Origin: Pithys albifrons albifrons
Taxonomy: Eukaryota > Chordata > Aves > Passeriformes > Thamnophilidae
Assembly: GCF_047495875.1 (NCBI RefSeq)
Contig: NC_092467.1
Span: 23,889,066 to 23,953,065, forward strand
Direction of reading: 5' to 3'
DNA length: 64,000 nucleotides
The notes under the pieces are model-generated. The model was not told the DNA's origin. It did no database searches and saw nothing but the letters and a program-made list of their open reading frames with translations. Made by a program: the position numbers and the translations under genes. Of the stretch, positions 1 through 9,876 are shown piece by piece. Every line of letters starts with the position of its first letter. Within the stretch, counting starts at the first letter, position 1.

Positions 1-1180
1 AGGCAGCCAAGGCGCAGAGGCTGGATCAGAGCAGCACCCAGCAGCACACCACAGGGACACAGCCTGCTCCTACTAACCTCGGTAGGGAGAGGGCTCTGCC
101 TGGATCTGAAGGAAAAGAGGCCAACCACGCATCAACAAGATGAATTAGTTGTCTCAGCAGCACTGGCAAAATGAGCGAGAGGATCGGAGCCCGTGAGGCC
201 CGGCCTGCTTTGTTTCAATTACAGCAGCTGCCAGAAGAAAAAGATAACCTCAATATTGATGGCAGGAGCAGCAGAGAGAGGTGCCCTTGCAGGCTACTGG
301 AAGCAGGTAGAGGAGGAAAGGAGAGGAGAGATGGAGGAGGGAGAGCAGAGTCTCAGTCAGTAGTCCATGGAAGAGCCTGCCTGGCTCTCCCAGACTGGTG
401 TAAAAGACCTTTTTGATCCCATTGCCCTCATCCCCATGAAGAACAGCTTATCTTCATGCTGGTTCTTGTCCCAGTCACTGGGCAGAGCATTCTCCAGCAG
501 ACAGGGTGGAGGGGTGCAGAAATCCAGCTCAGCATTTAGCAGCAGGACATGCACCACACATGGCACCAAATAACACTGAGCAGAACAACATCTCTTTGCT
601 CCCCACTCAGGCTGTGTGGCCTGGAAAGGAGGTGAGGAGCTCAGGGAAGATGTTGAGTGGGTGCTGTGGCATGATGGATGGCACTGGAGCAAAGGGCAGA
701 GCCCAGGAGAGTGGCCCAAGGTGCAGGCAGACATGACCACCTGACAGAGACACAGCACTCAAATGTCTGAGGGCTGGGGAGCCCCACGATGTGTCACAGT
801 GGGGACCAGTCTGGGCACTGGGGAGAAGATGCCCATGATGACTTTGGACTGCATGTCAGAACAAACAGCAGCTTGGGGCAGGCACCCCAACACCACACCT
901 GCAGGCCAGAGATGGAGGTGCTGAGCCAACCATCCTCCTGGCAGCACAGCATTAATGGGCTCCCAGTCTGGAGAGAGGAAACCAGAAGGTATGAAGAGAT
1001 GGGGTCTCTTCTGTCTTCAGCCCCTTTATCTCCAAGCCCTACCCGGGAGATGTAAATCACCACCAGCTGCTGCATCATGGGGTCTACCTTCATCCCTGCA
1101 TCCCTCCCTGTGCCCAGAGCACAGACTGGCACTGAGGAAGATCCTCACCCTCCCTGGGTCCACCAGAGGTAGATTGAGCA
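1..1180. other. Intergenic sequence, no recognised gene
   Basis: Moderately GC-rich sequence past the SELENOP2 poly(A) signal. Open frames on both strands are short (under about 125 codons), overlap one another and resemble no family I know. In human the gene on this side of HPDL is ZSWIM5, but nothing here looks like its coding sequence. An unrecognised UTR or exon cannot be excluded. Confidence 0.5.
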
Positions 1181-1199
1181 GTGGCCACTTCACAGAGGT

Positions 1200-1205
1200 T
1201 TTATT
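1200..1205 (-). promoter_or_regulatory. SELENOP2: Poly(A) signal AATAAA, SELENOP2
   Basis: TTTATT on the plus strand reads AATAAA on the minus strand, about 430 nt past the SECIS. It implies a 3' UTR of roughly 750-770 nt that includes the SECIS. I infer cleavage near 1175-1190. Confidence 0.6.
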
Positions 1206-1634
1206 TGTACTTTGGAAAACCGCATCAGCCTCCCACCTCGCTTCTCCCCAGAAGCCCCAGGATCCTCAGCCTGTCCTCCCAGGGCTGTGAGCCTTTTGAT
1301 ACAGCCCCTGGGTCTCCAAGAGGGGACAAGGCCACCATCTTGCGGCCACCCACCACCACTGCACATACCCGTGTGCACGGTCTGAGGGGTCCCCAGGATG
1401 TGACAACTATGGAGGTACATGGTTTGGACCATGGGGAGCTGTGACATCTCACTGTTCCTTGTGCATCCAGTGCCCTGGGACCACATCCTGCAGGGCACAC
1501 ACTATCCCTCCCCTTGCTCCCTGGCCAGGACACCCAGGGAGTGCCAGGACACTCAGGAGTGTTGGGATGGGCAGAGGGTGCTGCCACTGCTGCTTCCATC
1601 CCAGTTCAGGCCCCTCCACCCCTGCCCTGCTGTT

Positions 1635-1701
1635 CCATGCAGTGTCAGCCAGCAGTGACCAGGGACCTCCTGGTTTGCACAGCAGGTTTCATTGAGCATG
1701 G
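1635..1701 (-). promoter_or_regulatory. SELENOP2: Type II SECIS element in the SELENOP2 3' UTR
   Basis: Hand folding on the minus strand gives every SECIS part. Helix I is CCATGC (1701-1696) with GCATGG (1640-1635). The quartet core is ATGA (1692-1689) opposite TGA (1647-1645). Helix II pairs 1686-1678 with 1649-1657, with two U-U mismatches. An unpaired AAA (1676-1674) is followed by a mini-stem CCAGG (1673-1669) with CCTGG (1663-1659), closed over a five-base loop. The extra mini-stem after the AAA defines a type II SECIS. It begins about 250 nt past the TAA stop, which suits SBP2-dependent UGA recoding. Confidence 0.9.
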
Positions 1702-1948
1702 AAAGGCAGGCAGCAGCAGAGGAAGACTCAGAACCCTGGGGCTGAAAATGCAGCAGTGAGCAGGGTCCAAGGGAGAATTCCATCCCTATCACAGCATGGG
1801 ATTGCAACCCACATGGGAGATGCTGGAGGGAGTTGTTCTACCAGCACTGCTGGTGACCAGCAGCCCAAAGAAAGTCCTTCCATGCCTCTGTGAAGTGAAA
1901 TGGGGTGTTCTGCACACTACTGGGTTCTGCAAGGCTGACCAGCCTGGC

Positions 1949-3597
1949 TTAGTGCCCATTCCTCTCCTTCTGCTTCTTCCCCTGATGATGGAGATGATCA
2001 TGGTCTCCATGGTGGTGGTGAGCATGGATGGCAGGTTTGTGGTCTCCACTTGTGTTTGTGGCTCTCTCGTTGCTGAGCTCATGGTGGTGGTGAGGATGGA
2101 GGGGCTTGTGCTGGAGGATGGGTGTCCCTGACTCCTTCTCCTCATGTTCAGGAAGCAGGCTCGGGGTTACAGGGACCTCCATGGTATTGTTAGCCTGAGG
2201 AAAGTAACACAAGGACCGGTGTGGTACATGAATGCCCACAGAGCGCTGCAGAAAGCCTGGGAACATGGCTGTGAGCTGGGATGAAGGGAGAGCAGAAATC
2301 TATAGGTCAGAGCAAAGACTCTCCAGCCCTGGCCCAGGTGACAGAGAGGATAGGAAAGGCTGGAGCACACAGGGCACAAGCCTCTCTGTACCTGTCTCCC
2401 TTGGCTCAAGCTGTCTGTGGTCCAGAAAAGGGACTTTGCTTTTAATATTTCTGGATGTTTTTTTTTCTCTTAGGAAGTGACTAATCACCTGCTGAGCTCA
2501 GAGCTATGTCCTTTTCTTTGCTCTGAGCTTGCCACCTCTGCATGCACTGTGTGCCTGTTTCTTATACCAAACAGTCCTAGTTAGCTTTCCCAGACCTGCG
2601 CTATGACTCCTTTAGTCCACTCCTTCTCAGTCTGAAAGCTCTGACCTATTTAGGTGCCCTTATTCTTTCATCACCTTCCCTCTCAACCACTGCCAATGGC
2701 TGCTGCCAACCCCAGAGCCTGTCCCGACATGGAGTTAAGATTGTTTTTTCTGATGTGCAAAGCCAGAGGAAAGAAGGGATCCCAGCTCCAGTGAGAATCC
2801 CTGCTCTTACCTCCTGGGTAGTGTTGGGATACAGGGAGCAGTTGCCACAGAAGTCCTTGCTGTGGGTGAAGCGGATGGCTGACTCCACGTAGGGGAAGTG
2901 GAGGAAGCTGAAGGGCAACTGGATGTGGAAAGCCAGGCGGCCACACCTGAGGGGAGAAGCCAGAGCCTGGCTCGAGATGGAGGTCTGGGGTCTCCGCAGC
3001 CCAGCCACAAGGGCAGATTTTGTAAACCCACCAGGCGCTCTGTAATCCCAGGAAAGGTTCAGGCGAGTTGGGGAACACTCACCGGTCATATACAAGGAAG
3101 TCGTCCTTGTCGCCCCCCAGGACCTGCCAGACGTCGGGGTCCTCCGGCTCCGGCTGGAGGACGGGGACCCCCGGCGGGGCATGGCGCTGCAGGTCCCCGA
3201 ACATGGCACGGGACAGCGGTGCCTTCTCGTTGATGATCATGTAGCGGACATCAGCCGCGCCGTGCTGGGCCAGCCGCTCCTGCAGGCCCCGGAGGCTGCG
3301 GGGAGGAGGTGCTGGGAGGGGGTGCCAGGGCAGGGGCCTGCTGGGACCCCCCGAGATGGCAGAGCTCAGTTTGGGGAGGGGGAGCAGGGCTCACCTGTGG
3401 GCCTGCCTCAGGCAGAAGTGTCAGCTGGCCTTCAGCAGAGCCACAACCGTCACCCGCCCTTCTGCCCCCTCCATGGGGCTTGAGCCATTGATGCTCCATG
3501 CAGGTGCCTCCTGGCAGATTCGGCTGGTGTTGGCCACCCCCTCGGAGGCCGAGGCCAGCCCCAGCCAGGCGGCCAGGGCCAGCACCAGCAGCCCCAT
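1949..3597 (-). CDS. SELENOP2: Selenoprotein P2 (SelPb), single-selenocysteine secreted selenoprotein
   Basis: Four coding exons on the minus strand: 3395-3597, 3083-3295, 2811-2946 and 1949-2194. Junctions are GT-AG and in phase, giving 798 nt and 265 residues. The start at 3597 opens a clean signal peptide (MGLLVLALAAWLGLA) and follows a likely acceptor at 3613-3615, so exon 1 is probably noncoding. The selenoprotein P N-terminal thioredoxin-like domain follows: AWSINGSSPM, then VTVVALLKAS, in-frame UGA (residue 59), HFC. This forms the family's U-x-x-C redox motif. Further family landmarks are DDFLVYDRCGRL, LPFSFLHFPYVE and FCGNCSL. Several N-glycosylation sequons are visible. The tail is rich in histidine (HPHHHHEL, HAHHHHGDHDH) and ends at TAA. 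There is no second multi-Sec domain, which separates it from SELENOP1. In the family, SelPb occurs in fish, amphibians and birds and is absent from placental mammals. A secreted redox or metal-binding role is inferred. Confidence 0.95.
3421..3423 (-). other. SELENOP2: In-frame UGA selenocysteine codon of SELENOP2
   Basis: TGA on the minus strand directly follows codons for VVALLKAS and precedes HFCLRQAH, with the same frame running 9 more codons to a consensus donor (AG|GTGAGC at 3395/3394). Selenoprotein P has Sec at exactly this place (LLQASU-x-x-C in SELENOP1). The protein stays family-like for about 200 residues after the UGA. A gene finder that treats this UGA as a stop would truncate the protein at 58 residues. 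Confidence 0.95.
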
Positions 3598-3612
3598 CCC
3601 AGATCCTCGGGC

Positions 3613-4480
3613 CTGGCAGGGGGACACGGGGTGTTATTCTCTTCCCAGATCCACTGCAACCCCAAGCTGCCTCCCTGCACCCCACTCTGAGGCACACAAG
3701 GACTGGTGAGCAGTGTTGAACTGGTTCCAGCACAGCACTGGGAGCTGAGACCCTCACTCTGAGGGAGCAAGGAGAGAGGGGTTTGAGGTGGGGAATTCGG
3801 GTGCCCAGCTCCCAACAAGTACAAAATCCTTGCTGCTGTCTTTTATGGGCACCCACTGCCACAGCACACTGTTCTCCCCCAGCAGCGAGGCACCCACTCC
3901 ACACAACAGGAGATGAAGGTGCTGCTCTTCCCATGGACCTTCACCTCCCTGATCCAACAAAACAAATCCAGCCCCAAACAGAGGTCCATCTTTGCCACAG
4001 AGGGGAGCAGGAATACAACCCTCATAGTTTCAGCTACCAGCGAGGAGTCTCTGGGACAGAAAGGGTTTCACCTTCAGGTCACCTTGAGAGTCCTTGATGC
4101 CCCATGAAGCACTTTGGGAGTACACAGAGCCTTTCAAGCCCTTGCCTCCCAACATCTGCCTGAAGCCCCTTCCTCTCACAGTCCCCTAAACCTGCCCATC
4201 ACAAGATATGCCACATCCCTCCAGCATTCAGCAGGTTTAATGGGCAGGGGAAGGATATGGGGCTGGGGGAATGATCTGGGGAGGGAGGAGGGTGCTAAAG
4301 GGTCTGGTCAGGATGGATGTGCTCCCAGTCCCCCACCCTCTTCCCCACAAGAGCGAACCCTCTTCCCTGCAAGAGCGAGCCCACAGTACCGCACTTCTCC
4401 TCGCTGCTGTCCTCCCTCGCTCCGGGTCCCAGCAGTTTTCAGCAATGTCCAGCTGGTCCTGGTATCCCTTTTATCTCCTG
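3613..4480 (-). promoter_or_regulatory. SELENOP2: Probable SELENOP2 intron 1, noncoding exon 1 and promoter
   Basis: An acceptor-like CTGCCAG sits 15 nt before the SELENOP2 ATG, so the 5' UTR probably begins in an upstream exon. On the minus strand a TATA-like GATAAAAGG lies near 4466-4474. A start site 25-30 nt downstream would give a noncoding exon around 4440-4340. I could not fix its donor: several weak GT candidates exist. An imperfect 22-bp tandem duplication (CCCTCTTCCC-CAAGAGCGA type) occupies about 4339-4382. No coding sequence is recognised. Confidence 0.4.
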
Positions 4481-5690
4481 TTCTCTCTCCCCGCCCAGGA
4501 GGGAGGAGAAGAGCCTGACTGGAACAGGAACTGCACCCCGGCTGCCACTGCCTGGCTCGAGGGGATGGCAACAAGGCAGGCACTGTCCCCCTCGGTGCCA
4601 TGTGGCTTCAGAGTCCTGCTGCCACAGCCCAGCCCATGCCGTGCTGGGACAAAGCAGTGCCTGGTGCGGGGCTGGCACAGAGGGTGACAGGCAGTGCTGC
4701 AAGGAAAAGACAGGCACAGCCACTCAAAACCACCCCACAGGCACAGGAGGGCTGGGGGCACTGCCAAGAGCACTGCTTGCACCAAAGCGTTGCAGGACTG
4801 TGGGGTGACATCGAACAGTGCCATCCAAGCACAAAGGTCCCAAGGGAGCCACCAGTGCAGCCTCTGCCACCCTGCAGCCAAAAAGATGGGTGCCTGCCTC
4901 ATGTCCCAGGGTGCTGGAGCTCCCTGCTCTGTGGGGTGACACCCCAAAGGCTGTGCTGTTGTTGTGTGGTGACACAGCCACTCTCGGCCCCGCAGCCATT
5001 CCCCAGCTTCCAGTCCCATGCCTGTCCAGCCCCACACCATTGGGGCTGTGGAGGTGTGGGGAGTCAGTGCTCCCTTGGGAAATCACAGCAACATTGGATT
5101 CCACCTCCCCCCCCCCCCCCCCCACCAACCAAACAAGAGGAGCTCACCACTCTGGCAGCACATGGACATCTCTGCAAATATTTGTGCAGTTTATTGCACC
5201 TGGGCTCTGTACAAAAACATGATAAGGCAGGGAAGGGCAGGAACCACAGTCACAGCGAGGGCAGAACATGATCCCAGATACACAAAAAGGGGGGAATTCG
5301 TCCAAAACCAGCCACGAGCAGCAGGGAGAGGTGATCTCTACTAGGGGGCTGGCGGGGCTCAGGAGTCTCTTGCAAGGGCATGGAGCCATGGGTTGGGATT
5401 GGTGAGTAGGCGGAGCTGCGCGGGGTCAGCCTGGCGCAGCCCCATCTCAGGGCTGACACTGGACCTTCCGCAGAGCTGTCACCCCACACACACACACGCT
5501 GCTTCCCTAAGACCCCCCCAGCACCGAGCAAGAGCACGTATCCTCCACTTCGTGTCCTGGGAGTCGGGCTGGCAGGGAATGATCCAGCACAGACATGAGC
5601 TGTGTCCCAGGAACCCCCAGTCACCGCCTGGCAGCCCGTTCCCTCCTCCTTTGGCTCATTCCGAGCCCCGGTGCCTGCCATTGTCAGCTT
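4481..5690. other. Intergenic sequence between SELENOP2 and the HPDL CpG island
   Basis: GC-rich, gene-free sequence between two genes that point away from each other. A run of 17 C lies at 5107-5123, and a short CA run lies near 5486-5500. Open frames here are short overlapping products of high GC and have no recognisable domain. Confidence 0.5.
5107..5123 (+). repeat. Poly(C) homopolymer, 17 nt
   Basis: An uninterrupted run of 17 cytosines (poly-G on the minus strand). It may form i-motif or G-quadruplex structures, and its length is prone to sequencing and assembly error. Confidence 0.9.
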
Positions 5691-5699
5691 GGGCAGTTT

Positions 5700-6090
5700 T
5701 TCGCCCTGCAAACACAGCGCGGCCCCGCCGGGCTCGACACGAACTGCGGCACCCGCATCGTGCGGCGTCTGCGCCTTCCACCGTGTGCCGGCCCCGTCCC
5801 CCTGTCCCAGAGATTCCCCCGATTCCCCTGCCGGGAAAGTTCCCCAGGGCTGCCCTGCAGCCTCCCCTACACCTTCCCGCCGTGCCCGGAGCACGCCGGG
5901 GAGGAGCGAACAGAACCGCCCCCCCGGGGCCGGCCCTGCCCGGCATCCCCTTCGCCCGCAGCCTTGACCCCGGTGAGCCGCAGCCGGGGGGAGCGGGGCC
6001 CCCGCGGGCACAGGGGGGACGGGACGGAGCGGGCGGCGGGAGCGGGGGCGGCGGGAGCAGAGCGGGAATCGCGCTAATCCCATAGGGCAC
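5700..6090 (+). promoter_or_regulatory. HPDL: CpG island, probable HPDL promoter and noncoding first exon
   Basis: The region is dense in CG dinucleotides and GC-box-like runs, in contrast to flanking DNA. A strong donor-like GTGAGC lies at 5973-5978 on the plus strand, and an acceptor-like CCTCCCTGCAG ends at 7103, 11 nt before the HPDL ATG. This suggests a noncoding exon 1 ending at 5972 spliced to the coding exon. The mammalian gene is usually described with a single exon, so the spliced 5' UTR is inference. Confidence 0.5.
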
Positions 6091-7103
6091 AGCGGGAAGC
6101 AGGGCCGGAGGGAAGGAGCACCGTGCCCTGCCCACGTGCTCAGCGGGACCCCGGCACGGTCTCTCCTCCCTAGGCTGGTGGGGAGCAGCGCGGGGTCACC
6201 AGAGGGCACTGCTGGGCCCCTGCTCAGCCCTGTGCCGTGGGGGGGGCAGGTGAAAGGGAGCATTTCAGCAGGCGTGTGTGTCCCACAGCACCCCTGTGTG
6301 CTCTGGCCAGGGGGCTGGTGCGTGCCATACAGGGTCAGAAAGATTTTTTTTTATCAGATCTTTTTTCCTCCTTCAGTGTCGCAGGTATCTGGCTGAGTGG
6401 GGCAGAAGGTCACTTTTCCCAAAGTGTCCCTCCTCTGCACCCATAGGGCAAGGTTATTGTCCCCAGCCGGCTGCAGGGAGCATGGAAGCTCCACACTGTC
6501 CTTGTTGGGGAAAGGAAGGGCACATCAGCCTGTTGTGACCCCACTGCAACCCCCACATGTGTAGGACATCCCTGACTAGCACTGCGGCAGCACAGGAGCC
6601 TTTTAGCTATAACCAGTGTGTTGCTCCATGTTTACCAATCCAATCTCCATGTTCCTGGTACAGAACATTCCCCGCCTCAACCCTTGTCCCCATAATCTTT
6701 CTTATATGTGCAGCGCACCTCCCACACCTGGATTCCCTGCTGACATCCCTGCAGCACTCCCAAAAGACGCATGGCTCCAGAGGGGACTCACTGGGCTGCA
6801 GCCAGGGCTCAGGGCTTTCCTCCTCTGGGATCCCAGGCATGGTGCAGGACAATAGGGTGAAGGGGTGGTGGGATAGCTCAACATCCTTGGGCAGCTCTTT
6901 GCAGCTGGTCCCAAAGGTGAGTGCCCTTGCACAGTGTAAACTGGCTTATGAGACCACTTACTTAAATACACACATTTAAAGGGTGCAGATTTACAGAGGG
7001 GTGCACCTGTGCATGCAGATGCACATGGGCTCTGTACAAGGTGGGGGAATGGCTTATTTTCCTGGCCAGCGAGCCCCCCTGACCCCCTGCATCCTCCCTG
7101 CAG
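6091..7103 (+). other. HPDL: Sequence upstream of HPDL, possible 5' UTR intron
   Basis: About 1 kb with no recognised coding sequence. The HPDL frame stays open back to about 6983, but the conserved protein begins only at the ATG at 7115, and the extension has no family similarity. A pyrimidine-rich acceptor closes the region. Confidence 0.4.
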
Positions 7104-7114
7104 CCTGCCCAGCC

Positions 7115-8299
7115 ATGGCAGCCTCGCTGAGCCGCCCCTGCTTCATCTCTCTCCACCTGCCCTACAGGCAGGGCTGGGCCCAGCACCTGGCCAACACCTT
7201 TCGCTTCCAGCCCGTGGCCATACGGGAGACGCCGCGGGTCCGGCAGTTGGCCTTGCAACGGGGATCCGCTGTCTTCCTCGTCAACGAACGCCGGGCACCA
7301 GTGTCTGCCAGCACCTCCTCCTGTGACTTCCTCTACGATGTAGATCCCTGTCCCACCTTGGGCACAGCCTCCAATGTCTGCTTTGAGGTGGACAATGTGC
7401 TGGGACTCTGCAAGCAGCTGCAAAACCAGGGATGCTCCTTGCTGGTGCCCCCCACTGAGCTGAGGGACGATGGTGGTTCTGTCACCTACGGAGTGGTGAG
7501 CTCTGTCGTGGGCAACATCAGCCATACCCTTCTGGACCGATCTCGCTACCAGGGACCCTTCCTGCCTGGCTTCCAGCCCATCCAAGAAGCCCCTTCAGCC
7601 ACATGGGATGGGATCAAAATCACCCACTTTGACCACATCACATATGTTTGCCCCCGGGGCAGTGCGCGGGCAGCTCTGGACTGGTACCAGCGCTGCTTCG
7701 GCTTCCACCGCTTCCTCCTGAACCCGCAGGAGAGCCCAGCTGAGGGATATGTGCTTGGGGGACAGGGGGTGGGCATGCTGCTGCTTGCACTGCAGAGTGC
7801 CCAGGGCACCCCAGCACACGGCTGCAAGCTGGTCTTTGCCGAGTCCCTCTCACAGAGTGGCACCAACCAAGTTGACACGTTCCTAGAGCAGCACGGTGGG
7901 GGTGGGATCCAGCATGTCGGCCTCTGCACCACCGATATTGTCACCACGACCAGGGCATTGCAGCAGCAGGGTGTACGGTTCTTCACACCCCCCACCACAT
8001 ATTACAGCCAGGGGGGCAAAGCAGAGGAGATCCGGGGGGCTGGGCAGGACCCCCGTATGCTGGCAGAACTTGGCATCCTCCTGGACACCACAGTGCCTGG
8101 GGACAAGGGCCAGCTGGGCACTGATGCCACAGAGAACCCTTCACAGGAGTATCTGATGCAGATCTTCACCCATCCCATCTTCTCTGAGGAGACCTTCTTC
8201 CTGGAGCTCATTGACCGCCGGGGAGCACCAGGCTTTGGGGAAGGCAATATACGGGCACTGTGGAAAGCTGTGCAATTCTACATGGACCAGCAGCAGTAA
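7115..8299 (+). CDS. HPDL: 4-hydroxyphenylpyruvate dioxygenase-like protein
   Basis: One coding exon of 394 codons ending in TAA, somewhat longer than the human protein (about 371). The ATG at 7115 has a good context (gccATGg) and opens MAASLSRPCF, near the family start. The fold is two vicinal-oxygen-chelate (glyoxalase-like) halves: an N-terminal half (VFLVNERRAP, NVCFEVDNV) and a catalytic C-terminal half. The 2-His-1-Glu Fe(II) site of the HPPD family is intact: H174 in HFDHITYV, H267 in IQHVGL and E364 in FFLELIDR. The C-terminal GFGEGNIRALW is the family signature. Human HPDL is mitochondrial, and it has been linked to 4-hydroxymandelate and coenzyme Q head-group synthesis and to neurological disease. 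Same substrates in this species are inferred. HPDL converges with MUTYH. Confidence 0.95.
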   Translation: MAASLSRPCFISLHLPYRQGWAQHLANTFRFQPVAIRETPRVRQLALQRGSAVFLVNERRAPVSASTSSCDFLYDVDPCPTLGTASNVCFEVDNVLGLCKQLQNQGCSLLVPPTELRDDGGSVTYGVVSSVVGNISHTLLDRSRYQGPFLPGFQPIQEAPSATWDGIKITHFDHITYVCPRGSARAALDWYQRCFGFHRFLLNPQESPAEGYVLGGQGVGMLLLALQSAQGTPAHGCKLVFAESLSQSGTNQVDTFLEQHGGGGIQHVGLCTTDIVTTTRALQQQGVRFFTPPTTYYSQGGKAEEIRGAGQDPRMLAELGILLDTTVPGDKGQLGTDATENPSQEYLMQIFTHPIFSEETFFLELIDRRGAPGFGEGNIRALWKAVQFYMDQQQ

Positions 8300-8791
8300 T
8301 GGCAACACAGCAGTCCTCCACCTTCAGCTCCCCAACCTCTCCAGTCCAACCCTGGGGCAATGCACTGCTGTAGAGATCCCAGCAGGTGCCTGTGGCATGG
8401 CCCAAGTGGGCAGGGACCAAGGGAGGGCTCCAGGTCAAGCCAGAGCCAACTCAGCATGGGAGCAGGACCCTCATGGCCAATTCCAGCAGGGCTCTGAGCA
8501 TCCCCTGGAATGGAGGGTGATTTCTCTCTCTCCCTGGCATTCCAGTGATTTATTGGCCTCACATGAAGAATTTCCTGCCTTAATTTCATCATAATTTACT
8601 GAGACTTGAGCCTGCAGCATCCCCCCAACAGCAGTGCACACACAGCAGCACCCCCAGATGTAGAGGCATGAGGGGCTGTCAGAGGGGTGTGGATAAGCCT
8701 GGGGCCATGGACACAACTGCTCACCAACTGTTACCACCCAGAGCACACCCAGCCCCTGTGTGGGGCAAGTGGTGGCCTCTTGCTCCTCTCA

Positions 8792-8797
8792 ATTAAA
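8792..8797 (+). promoter_or_regulatory. HPDL: Candidate poly(A) signal ATTAAA, HPDL
   Basis: ATTAAA lies about 490 nt past the HPDL stop in a locally AT-rich patch. It is the clearest hexamer I found before the convergent MUTYH 3' UTR. The choice is uncertain without transcript data. Confidence 0.4.
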
Positions 8798-8819
8798 GAA
8801 TTAACTTGCAAGCGCTGCT

Positions 8820-9415
8820 TTGGGATTTTAATCCTCCCATTTAAGATGTGCCAAGTACCAGGCGAAGATGAAAGGGCCAGGAGGATGAAAGGGCCATTTC
8901 TGTCCCTCAAGGCAGGCTGTCCCCACTCCCGCAGTCCCATAATTGAGGTTATTGTCCCCTTGCACTTCCTGCCCCCAGAACTGTCCCCTGTCCCTGGCAG
9001 CCCCCAAGCTGCAAGCCCCCAAGCCCCCACCCTTTGCAAGGGTGCATCACAGTCAGGGAAACCCCCTCACAAACAATGAGAAACAGCCTGAAGGAAAAGG
9101 TAAAAAAGGAGGATAAAACCCTACAAAAAGTTCTGGGGACAGTTGTTTGGCCCCAGGGAGGGACAGCCTGTGGCCAGGAGTAGCACAGCCCTAAGAGACC
9201 AATGCCTGCCCTCACAGGAGGAATGCTCTGGGTGGCCTATTTGGGGTCACCAGCAATTAGTATTCAGCCAAGGGACTTTTGGGTGCATTGAAGAAATCCC
9301 TGCTGTCTTCAGTGCAAATGTATGGATCCTGCTGGCCATCTTCACATCCACCACAGGCTGCCTGACAACCCCAACTTAGCACAGTGCAACAGAAGCAGAA
9401 AGTGACTTAGAAAAA
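8820..9415. other. Gap between the convergent 3' ends of HPDL and MUTYH
   Basis: About 600 nt between the HPDL poly(A) candidate and the MUTYH poly(A) candidate. No coding sequence, structured RNA or repeat recognised. Confidence 0.5.
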
Positions 9416-9431
9416 CCCCCCACACTTTGGA

Positions 9432-9437
9432 TTTATT
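9432..9437 (-). promoter_or_regulatory. MUTYH: Poly(A) signal AATAAA, MUTYH
   Basis: AATAAA on the minus strand, about 440 nt past the MUTYH stop codon (9879-9877), in an AT-rich patch. A 3' UTR of about 9415-9876 is inferred. Confidence 0.55.
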
Positions 9438-9876
9438 ATTAGAAAGCCTGCGGTTCACATTCAGTAAAAACAAGTGTAAAAAAGGGCTGTTGGAGGCAGG
9501 GAAGTGTATGGCAGCATCCCCACTCACTGGCTGCTGGATGAGGTGCAGGCAGGGGGCAGGGCTGTGGAAGCAATGTGGCCACAGCCTTCCTGCTGCCAAA
9601 GAGGAGCTGTGAGTCCACAGTGCCAGAGCAGTGGCTGTACAAGGCTCAATAACCCCAGGACTCCACCCAATGGGGGAGGGCAAGCCTGGCTCCACGACAA
9701 TAGTGGCCACATCCAGTCCCAACTCCCACAGGGAAACCAGTGGAATAGGAAGAGTGGGAGACTGCTACAGTGCTGTGCACTGGGCTTGCAGCAGCACAGG
9801 GACACACCATCCCCATGCCACAGGCAGGACTCGCCACAGCACAGGTCTCTGGGGGTCTCAAACGTGGAAGGTGCTG

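Noticed and set aside
3421..3627. A 68-residue secreted peptide ending at the UGA
   Set aside because: The stop is the Sec codon of SELENOP2, and the protein continues. The first ATG at 3627 lies before a likely acceptor; the signal peptide starts at 3597.
3251..3934. Minus-strand open frame of 227 codons
   Set aside because: It overlaps SELENOP2 exons 2-3 in another frame and crosses well-supported splice sites. It is a shadow.
5250..6263. Minus-strand open frame of 337 codons
   Set aside because: It runs through a CpG island where stops are rare. It is Pro/Gly/Arg/Ala low-complexity, overlaps other open frames and has no recognised domain.
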